Origin: an uncultured Ruminiclostridium sp.
Lineage (GTDB): Bacteria; Bacillota; Clostridia; Oscillospirales; Ruminococcaceae
Direction of reading: 5' to 3'
Length of the DNA stretch: 11,277 bases
NCBI GenBank assembly: GCA_910585505.1
Contig: CAJUFF010000093.1
Location: forward strand, 1 to 11,277
Below, piece by piece: positions 7,182 through 11,277 of the stretch. The translations under genes and the position numbers were made by a program. The notes beneath the pieces are model-generated. The model was given only the letters and a program-made list of their open reading frames with translations. It searched no databases and was not told where the DNA came from. Position 1 is the first letter of the stretch. Every line of letters starts with the position of its first letter.

Positions 7182-8456
7182 TTAATTTCCCCTGCTTAAC
7201 ACGTAAATATTAACCTGTTTCGCGCCGTATTCTACAGATACGGGATAATAATCCTCGCTGTTACCCATATAAAGGTCAACAAGAACTCCGTTGGGGGTAA
7301 GGTCGCCCGTGTCCGCGGCAATTGCGTAACCGTAGACATAGCTGCCGTCAGTACTTACTATATAAAGCTCGGAGCCGTAGGGGATAATGGAGGGGTCAAC
7401 CGCTACGGTGCCGATTTCGAGCTTTCTGCCGCTTGCCGTGCCGCTGCCGATAGGGGCAGTGTATGCACAGGATTTTCCCGTAAGTACGGAATCGTAATTA
7501 ACGGGCAAGCCGTTTTCAAGAATAAGGGAAGAGGAATCTTTTTTACTGTAAGGCGTCCTTAAAGCAGTGCCGACGCTTACTATTTCGGTAACCGGCTCTT
7601 TGGTGATTTCGGAACTTACGGCAGTTTCACTTACTCTTACGCCGTTAATAAACTTAATCCTGCTTACGTTTGTGCGTGTGCCGTTTACACCTTTTTGAGT
7701 GGTTTCGCTGGTATACATTGAAACAAGATTGCTTTTTTCTGTAACCGTATTGTAGGGTACTACCTCGTAGGACTCGATTTCCTGATATCTGACCCTCGTC
7801 ACGGTTACGGTTTCATTTTCTTCTATCACCTTGTCGGGATCGCAGTCCATAAAGTCGTCCTGTTCAAGCACTATTCCCGCTCTCTCAATAATCTGAGCCG
7901 CTGTCTGTTGATAAGCGGACAGTTCCATGACCGTTCCGTCGACGGCTATATATACCGGATAACCTCTGTGTACCTTTACCGCGCTTAAAAGCTGGGAACA
8001 AAAAGTGTCGGGCGATGGTTCGATAACGTCCTGTTCGTTGATCCTAAGTCCGGAGCGGCTTATAACGTCTTTAACGGATTCGTCGTAGGCACATTCCACA
8101 AGAACCGTATTTTTATCCGCTTCCACCGGTATATTAAGCGAGCGGTGGATAACGATATCCGCTTCGCCGTCTTTTATGCCCCCGAAGTCTACCCGGTCAA
8201 ATTCGCCTATTTCAATATTTTGTTCCTCTAAAATTTCCTCAAGGGTATCATACATTGTAAAAGTACGGAACACTTCGCCGCCGTCATAAATACGCGCTTC
8301 GTTTCTGAAATACAGAGCACCCGTCATAAGGATCATTACGCTTACCGAGGCGAGACCCAGAAGGAGGCTTACCGCGGTATGGTTTTTAAGTATGTTCTGT
8401 TTTTTCTGAATTTTTAAAATAAGCTTCAGGACTTTTGTTTGAAATATAGATTTCAT
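7182..8456 (-). CDS. yabE: YabE-like cell-wall protein: DUF348 x3, G5, 3D domain
   Basis: A 424-residue protein with a basic N-terminus and signal anchor (~28-48). Three DUF348-like modules (~56-105, 107-165, 167-222) follow, then a G5 domain (~223-297) and a C-terminal 3D domain (~325-420). The 3D domain shows TASG (340-343), DPSIIPYG (354-361), ADTGD (381-385) and VDLY (393-396); Asp354, Asp382 and Asp394 fit the three conserved aspartates. This is the architecture of Bacillus YabE. The 3D fold is a double-psi barrel shared with MltA lytic transglycosylases, so wall cleavage or remodelling outside the cell is likely. The ATG at 8456 has AGGAGG (8461-8466) 4 bases away. The ATG at 8483 sits on the predicted transcription start and is rejected. 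A WalR-like box lies upstream and a terminator downstream; the gene is monocistronic. Confidence 0.88.
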   Translation of the reverse strand: MKSIFQTKVLKLILKIQKKQNILKNHTAVSLLLGLASVSVMILMTGALYFRNEARIYDGGEVFRTFTMYDTLEEILEEQNIEIGEFDRVDFGGIKDGEADIVIHRSLNIPVEADKNTVLVECAYDESVKDVISRSGLRINEQDVIEPSPDTFCSQLLSAVKVHRGYPVYIAVDGTVMELSAYQQTAAQIIERAGIVLEQDDFMDCDPDKVIEENETVTVTRVRYQEIESYEVVPYNTVTEKSNLVSMYTSETTQKGVNGTRTNVSRIKFINGVRVSETAVSSEITKEPVTEIVSVGTALRTPYSKKDSSSLILENGLPVNYDSVLTGKSCAYTAPIGSGTASGRKLEIGTVAVDPSIIPYGSELYIVSTDGSYVYGYAIAADTGDLTPNGVLVDLYMGNSEDYYPVSVEYGAKQVNIYVLSRGN

Positions 8457-8490
8457 GAATCCTCCTGTAAGTTTCTTAATCATAATGAAC

Positions 8491-8519
8491 AGTATACCCT
8501 ATTTATTGGGAAATGTCAA
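8491..8519 (-). promoter_or_regulatory. Near-consensus sigma-A promoter of the YabE-like gene
   Basis: On the minus strand TTGACA (8519-8514) is followed after 17 bases by TATACT (8496-8491). RNA would start near 8484, giving a short leader of about 28 bases that contains AGGAGG. This decides the start codon at 8456. Confidence 0.85.
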
Positions 8520-8574
8520 ATAAAAGGCAATGGGTAAATTGTGCAAGATAAACAAATTTATTCTGCAACTATTT

Positions 8575-8591
8575 TGTTACCGTTTTGTAAC
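8575..8591 (+). promoter_or_regulatory. WalR (YycF)-like box upstream of the YabE-like gene
   Basis: TGTTAC (8575-8580), five bases, TGTAAC (8586-8591). This fits the WalR direct-repeat consensus TGT(A/T)A(A/T/C)-N5-TGT(A/T)A(A/T/C). It lies about 55 bases upstream of the -35 of the YabE-like promoter, on the strand opposite to transcription. WalRK controls wall hydrolases in Firmicutes, including 3D-domain YocH, so the target makes sense, though one match could be chance in T-rich DNA. Confidence 0.4.
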
Positions 8592-8678
8592 CTTTTGTTT
8601 TTTAAACACTTTTTGGGCTTTTTTAGAAGTAAAGGTATTTTTATTCGGCATTTTTAACGAAAACGCCATGTTTAATAT

Positions 8679-8720
8679 TATGGCTTATTTTAAAAATCGG
8701 AAAGGCTATCTTTTGACCTC
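8679..8720 (+). repeat. Dispersed repeat, copy 1 (KNRK-like)
   Basis: This stretch matches 10397-10438 over about 40 bases with roughly nine or ten mismatches. The conserved core is AAAAATCGGAAA. Both copies sit in gene-free DNA and have the same orientation. Confidence 0.5.
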
Positions 8721-8768
8721 AAATGGTCATCTTCTGCGTCAAAAAGCCTCGTCAAACGATGGTTTGAC
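8704..8768. repeat. Cluster of GTCAAA/TTTGAC inverted repeats
   Basis: Several short inverted repeats crowd here: TTTTGAC (8711-8717) with GTCAAAA (8738-8744), backed by GGCT/AGCC; an alternative TGACC/GGTCA hairpin; and GTCAAAC (8751-8757) with GTTTGAC (8762-8768), followed by a T-run at 8772. Further GTCAAA-like words occur at about 8800 and 8845. They could be an RNA fold, a weak terminator, or operator sites. No gene is visible from 8484 to 9097. Confidence 0.4.
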
Positions 8769-8837
8769 TGCGTTTTTCTTTGAAGTTAACCATTTTGGGT
8801 CAAAAATCCGAGATTTCATCTATTTTCAAACAATCAG

Positions 8838-8927
8838 TAATCTTTGATCAAAGTATAGACAAATTTTGTTGTCAATCGGGAATTAGTGCTTAGGGTGTAA
8901 TTTTCAATCAAACCTACAACTTGATTA
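8838..8927 (+). repeat. ~90-base imperfect direct repeat, copy A
   Basis: Aligns without gaps to 9681-9770; by hand count about 65 of 90 positions are identical. Best-conserved blocks are the first 30 bases, beginning TAATCTTTG, and AATTAGTGCTTA near the middle, at the same offset of 43 in both copies. With copy B it brackets the DUF5662 gene and its terminator. Confidence 0.7.
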
Positions 8928-8970
8928 TAGATTGGTATAAATTTTCTTAATCGTATATTGGCAAAAATGT

Positions 8971-9021
8971 AAAAATATGATGATGGTATTTTTACATAAA
9001 AAATACCATCATCATATTTTT
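8971..9021. terminator. 23-bp perfect-stem hairpin, terminator of the DUF5662 gene
   Basis: 8971-8993 is the exact reverse complement of 8999-9021 with a 5-base loop. The stem carries the ATGATGATGG core and ends in A5/T5 tracts, so a T-run follows it in either direction. It lies about 77 bases past the minus-strand DUF5662 stop. The perfect stem is much longer than an ordinary terminator needs. Confidence 0.75.
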
Positions 9022-9097
9022 TGGCTAAAACCTCCCATTAAAGTACAGTGTAACATAATAGGCTGGTGATTACACTTACTTGAACGGAAATTGTATT

Positions 9098-9634
9098 TTA
9101 TTCATATTTTTCTTGTTTTATTTCATCTTTAATAATTTTAAACGTCTCATTTTCCCCTATGTCCCTTACCAACGTCAGCCATTCCCTCAGCTTTTCCGAT
9201 GTTTCAAAATGCATCAATTTAGGCGCGCTGCTTGAAATAAAATACTCCAACGCGTCCCCCTGCCTATACTCTTTTCCGTGATACACCCGACAAGCGGCTA
9301 TCCTGTCACAGCACATTTCCGCAGTATACCTTAGCGGCATCTTTACCGGTATTATTCCCGCGCCTTTCTTATAATCCGTCCAATATTCCCAATGATGTCT
9401 GTTTCTTCCCTTGTGGTGAAGCCATGCCGCACTGTACCCTTTTTCAGTTCTCTCCTGTTCATTGGGCGAACGCTTTCCGCTGAAATACCTGACTCCCGGT
9501 ATAAATTCGGCTAGCGACAGCTTGGATAAATCATGCGTCAAACCTTGCCTGTAAAGACCGCACTTAAAGCAAAAACCGCAAACTATGGTTTTGTGTTTGA
9601 GAACCGTTTTTAAATGTCCGAAAAATCCCTTCAT
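9098..9634 (-). CDS. DUF5662 family protein
   Basis: A 178-residue soluble protein matching the DUF5662 pattern: His7 and His14, HDLSK (34-38), SLAEF (40-44), and the His/Trp-rich segment from Trp71 to Trp85 (WLHHKG...HHWEYW). The His/Asp set resembles a metal site of the HD-hydrolase kind, but no activity is established for the family and I assign none. Four cysteines occur in the first 40% (19, 22, 25) and at 108-109. The ATG has AAGGAA about 10 bases upstream and a 20-base palindrome overlapping that site. It has no operon partner, being bracketed by two copies of a ~90-base direct repeat and followed by a long hairpin, so it looks like a self-contained cassette. Confidence 0.75.
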   Translation of the reverse strand: MKGFFGHLKTVLKHKTIVCGFCFKCGLYRQGLTHDLSKLSLAEFIPGVRYFSGKRSPNEQERTEKGYSAAWLHHKGRNRHHWEYWTDYKKGAGIIPVKMPLRYTAEMCCDRIAACRVYHGKEYRQGDALEYFISSSAPKLMHFETSEKLREWLTLVRDIGENETFKIIKDEIKQEKYE

Positions 9635-9647
9635 GGTTATTTTCCTT

Positions 9648-9667
9648 CTTATAAATATTTTTATAAG
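9648..9667. promoter_or_regulatory. 20-base palindrome before the DUF5662 start
   Basis: CTTATAA (9648-9654) and TTATAAG (9661-9667) are exact inverted arms around six A/T bases, immediately upstream of the ribosome binding region. It could be an operator, but AT-rich palindromes arise easily by chance. Confidence 0.3.
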
Positions 9668-9680
9668 TGCTGTTTTATAC

Positions 9681-9770
9681 TAATCTTTGGTCAACGTATA
9701 GACAAATATTATAGATGACCATAAATTAGTGCTTATGGTGCAGTCTTTAATCAAGTTGTAGACTTTATTA
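9681..9770 (+). repeat. ~90-base imperfect direct repeat, copy B
   Basis: Partner of 8838-8927. Its right end runs into the stop codon of the YfcE-like gene (9768-9770). Inside it TCTTTGGTCAACGTATAGAC (9684) recurs loosely 60 bases on as TCTTTAATCAAGTTGTAGAC (9744). CTTTAAT (9745-9751) pairs exactly with ATTAAAG (9767-9773). Confidence 0.7.
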
Positions 9771-10244
9771 AAGATCAAAGTGGTAAAAATCAAGCTTTCC
9801 GTTTTCCTCCGTAATTATTCCATAGGAACGGCCTTTACCGTCTCTGGGCATAGATACGCTTCCGGGATTAAAAAGGTGTACGCCTCCTTCAAAGCTGTAA
9901 TGCCTGCTGTGAGTATGTCCGAATAGCGCCGCTTGACAATTGTTTTCGTTTGCAATTTCAATAAGTCTGTCAAATCCGTGCCAAAGGCTGAGATTTGATC
10001 CGTGTGTCAGCAGCAGGCTGTGTGAGCCTATCCGTATCACATTTGTCATAGGAACCGAACTGTCATAGTCGTTGTTTCCTCTTACCCGGTAAGTATTTAT
10101 TCCCGTCATATTTCGGGTTACAATATCAAAATCCTTTTCACCGTCTCCCAAAAAAATGAATGCGTCAAAAGGAGTCGCCTTCTCTGCGGTTTTTTCCAAG
10201 CGCCTGTAATCTCCGTGGCTGTCCGATGTTACCAATATTCGCAT
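9768..10244 (-). CDS. YfcE/MJ0936-type metallophosphodiesterase
   Basis: A 158-residue cytosolic protein with every motif of the small YfcE/MJ0936 phosphodiesterases: SDSHG (7-11) for DxH, FLGDG (31-35), GNND (56-59, GNCD in many relatives), LLTHG (78-82), FGHTH (108-112) and NPGS (126-129). Characterised members cleave phosphodiester model substrates with Mn2+; the physiological substrate is unclear. The ATG at 10244 is chosen because a consensus promoter places the RNA start near 10266; the longer frame would start at 10301, inside the -35 box. GGAAGGA precedes this ATG by about 10 bases. It is not closely related to the membrane-anchored phosphoesterase at 2812-3651, being shorter and without an anchor. 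The stop codon overlaps repeat copy B, and no clear terminator follows. Confidence 0.9.
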   Translation of the reverse strand: MRILVTSDSHGDYRRLEKTAEKATPFDAFIFLGDGEKDFDIVTRNMTGINTYRVRGNNDYDSSVPMTNVIRIGSHSLLLTHGSNLSLWHGFDRLIEIANENNCQAALFGHTHSRHYSFEGGVHLFNPGSVSMPRDGKGRSYGIITEENGKLDFYHFDL

Positions 10245-10272
10245 TTTTTGTTGATCCTTCCTTTTTGTGTTT

Positions 10273-10301
10273 ATTATAACATATCTTAAGTTATATTTCA
10301 A
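10273..10301 (-). promoter_or_regulatory. Promoter of the YfcE-like gene
   Basis: On the minus strand TTGAAA (10301-10296), a 17-base spacer and TATAAT (10278-10273), preceded by TGT (extended -10). The predicted leader is about 22 bases. Confidence 0.8.
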
Positions 10302-10396
10302 TATGAAGTTAAAAAAACATATATAAGCATAAAAACCATTAAAAAGGGAGTAATACTGTTAACCAATTAAAAATTGGAAAATGGTTATTAGTATAC

Positions 10397-10438
10397 TATG
10401 CCTTATTTGAAAAATCGGAAACGCCGTCTTTTCATCCC
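10397..10438 (+). repeat. Dispersed repeat, copy 2 (KNRK-like)
   Basis: Second copy of the stretch at 8679-8720. In both, an ATG opens a frame reading M-x-Y-x-K-N-R-K. Here that frame continues for 43 codons (10398 or so to about 10530) but has no ribosome binding site. Confidence 0.5.
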
Positions 10439-10491
10439 CAGATTGGGCAACGTGATTTTATGCCGTAATTTGTCAAATTATCACTACATCG

Positions 10492-10515
10492 ATTTAACAA
10501 ATTATATTGTTAAAT
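10492..10515. repeat. Perfect 9-bp inverted repeat
   Basis: ATTTAACAA (10492-10500) and TTGTTAAAT (10507-10515) around ATTATA. Composition is too AT-rich for a strong terminator; an operator or chance palindrome are both possible. Confidence 0.35.
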
Positions 10516-10801
10516 TAAAGCAATAATTCATACAAACGTATTTTTTCCTTGTTTTTATAAAAAAGCTCAAAGAAAAATAACATCAATCTATTTTTGTAAA
10601 AAAGGGGATTTTTTTAGTAATTTTTATTATAATGTTTGACTTAGCTTTTTTAATTTTGTATCTTTTTGCGATAAATATCATCTCATAAAAAGGTAAAAAA
10701 GCAATGTTCATATGTATTAAAAAAATGAACTAACTCAAAATAAACCCAAACAAATCCGCATATAAAGCGGACTTACGAGTTTTGTACTCTTTGTGAAAAA
10801 G

Positions 10802-10843
10802 AATTTTATTCAAATTAAAAAAATTTTTAATTTGAATAAAATT
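10802..10843. repeat. 42-base palindrome with 20-bp perfect arms
   Basis: 10802-10821 is the exact reverse complement of 10824-10843, separated by only AA. Almost entirely A/T. Read on the minus strand it is followed by a T-run (positions 10800-10796), so it could end a leftward transcript; on the plus strand no T-run follows. The near-absent loop also fits a cruciform-type element. Confidence 0.55.
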
Positions 10844-11252
10844 TAACGTGTTTTTCTTGGTAACGATGATTTAAAAAAATAAAAAAAAGTCAAAAAATAC
10901 CTTTGTTAAGGGGAATTTTTGCTGTTGTATTTTTCTTGTTCAATTGTGTGAAAAATATTTTTGTCGATTTGTTTCCCCGTTTTATTTCCCTTTTAAGATT
11001 AAGATAGTGCAATAAATGTTTTTATAGTGGGTTTTTCGTCATTTGATTTTTTTCGTATTGCCGTATGCAGGAAGCGGCAATTTTCATTTTAGGGCGCAGT
11101 AGAAAAATAGTTTCATAAAATAGAGTCAACATTTGTAAAAAGAGTAGTTAACTTGTCACACATAGTAATAAACTAAGCAAAGCAAGCAAAAAAATAGAGG
11201 TGAAATGAATTTTTTGTTTTTTTTTGAAAAAAAGCGAAGATTACCTAAATAA

Positions 11253-11277
11253 AGATCGGAAGAGCGTCGTGTAGGGA
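11253..11277 (+). other. Illumina TruSeq adapter left on the contig end
   Basis: The final 25 bases begin AGATCGGAAGAGCGTCGTGT, the reverse complement of the TruSeq universal adapter, and run to the window edge. They are an artefact and should be trimmed. Confidence 0.97.

Larger units (their letters stand above)
10302..11252. other. AT-rich gene-free stretch
   Basis: About 950 bases without a credible coding region on either strand. It holds repeat copy 2 (10397-10438), nested inverted repeats near 10360-10387 (TAACCA/TGGTTA and CCAATT/AATTGG), a 9-bp stem at 10492-10515, a 5-bp hairpin TCCGC/GCGGA at 10755-10771, a 42-base palindrome at 10802-10843, and ATTGCCG/CGGCAAT (11057-11081) followed by Ts. 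Long A- and T-runs make up much of the rest. It may be the control region of a gene lost beyond the contig end. Confidence 0.7.

Noticed and set aside
8457..8483. 9-residue extension of the YabE-like protein
   Set aside because: Its ATG coincides with the predicted transcription start, while AGGAGG serves the ATG at 8456.
8530..8847. 105-codon plus-strand open frame
   Set aside because: No ribosome binding site, low-complexity Phe/Leu-rich product, overlaps the WalR-like box, hairpins and repeat copies; reads as non-coding DNA.
10245..10301. 19-residue N-terminal extension of the YfcE-like protein
   Set aside because: Its ATG lies in the -35 box of the promoter; family members begin at the MRILVTSDSH segment.
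10779..10792. GTTTTGTACTCTTTG resembling the start of some type II-A CRISPR repeats
   Set aside because: Single copy, no regular spacing, no cas genes; chance similarity.
11205..11252. 15-codon peptide with good AGAGGTG site before its ATG
   Set aside because: Stops exactly where adapter begins, in T- and A-runs prone to error; true downstream sequence is missing, so it may equally be the start of a real gene.

Overview
The window looks like the end of a draft contig from a low-to-moderate G+C Gram-positive bacterium, most likely a clostridium of the Oscillospiraceae/Ruminococcus type. The reasons are AGGAGG-type ribosome binding sites, consensus sigma-A promoters with 17-base spacers, very AT-rich intergenic DNA, and Firmicutes-type proteins (YabE-like G5/3D protein, DUF5662 protein, DUF1294 protein, AEC transporter). 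The last 25 bases are Illumina adapter, not genome.

Positions 1-7162 hold a six-gene plus-strand unit. It starts with overlapping or tandem promoters and a leader of about 130 bases that can fold. The genes are a degenerate P-type ATPase (269-2719), a membrane-anchored metallophosphoesterase (2812-3651), a DUF368/PopT-family undecaprenyl-phosphate translocase with an extra beta-rich domain (3699-4832), an aminoglycoside-phosphotransferase-fold protein without its catalytic Asp (4867-5640), an AEC carrier overlapping it by one base (5640-6581), and a DUF1294 membrane protein (6634-6960). A strong hairpin with T-runs on both sides (7126-7162) closes the unit and also ends the convergent gene.

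Positions 7182-8456 (minus) encode a YabE-like wall protein with three DUF348 modules, G5 and 3D. It has a near-consensus promoter and, further upstream, a sequence fitting the WalR box. A 614-base gene-free stretch follows, with short GTCAAA/TTTGAC hairpins and repeat copies. Next come a minus-strand DUF5662 gene (9098-9634), lying between two ungapped ~90-base imperfect direct repeats and ending at a 23-bp perfect-stem hairpin, and a minus-strand YfcE-like phosphodiesterase (9768-10244) with its own promoter. The remaining ~950 bases are AT-rich and gene-free, with several palindromes, and end in adapter.

A cell-envelope theme is plausible: a lipid-carrier translocase, an outward-facing phosphoesterase and a 3D-domain wall enzyme with a possible WalR site. 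The most unusual point is that two proteins of the same operon, the ATPase-like one and the kinase-like one, have each lost the residue that defines catalysis while keeping a full-length fold. They may therefore be sensors or regulatory subunits, not enzymes. This is inference from motifs only.
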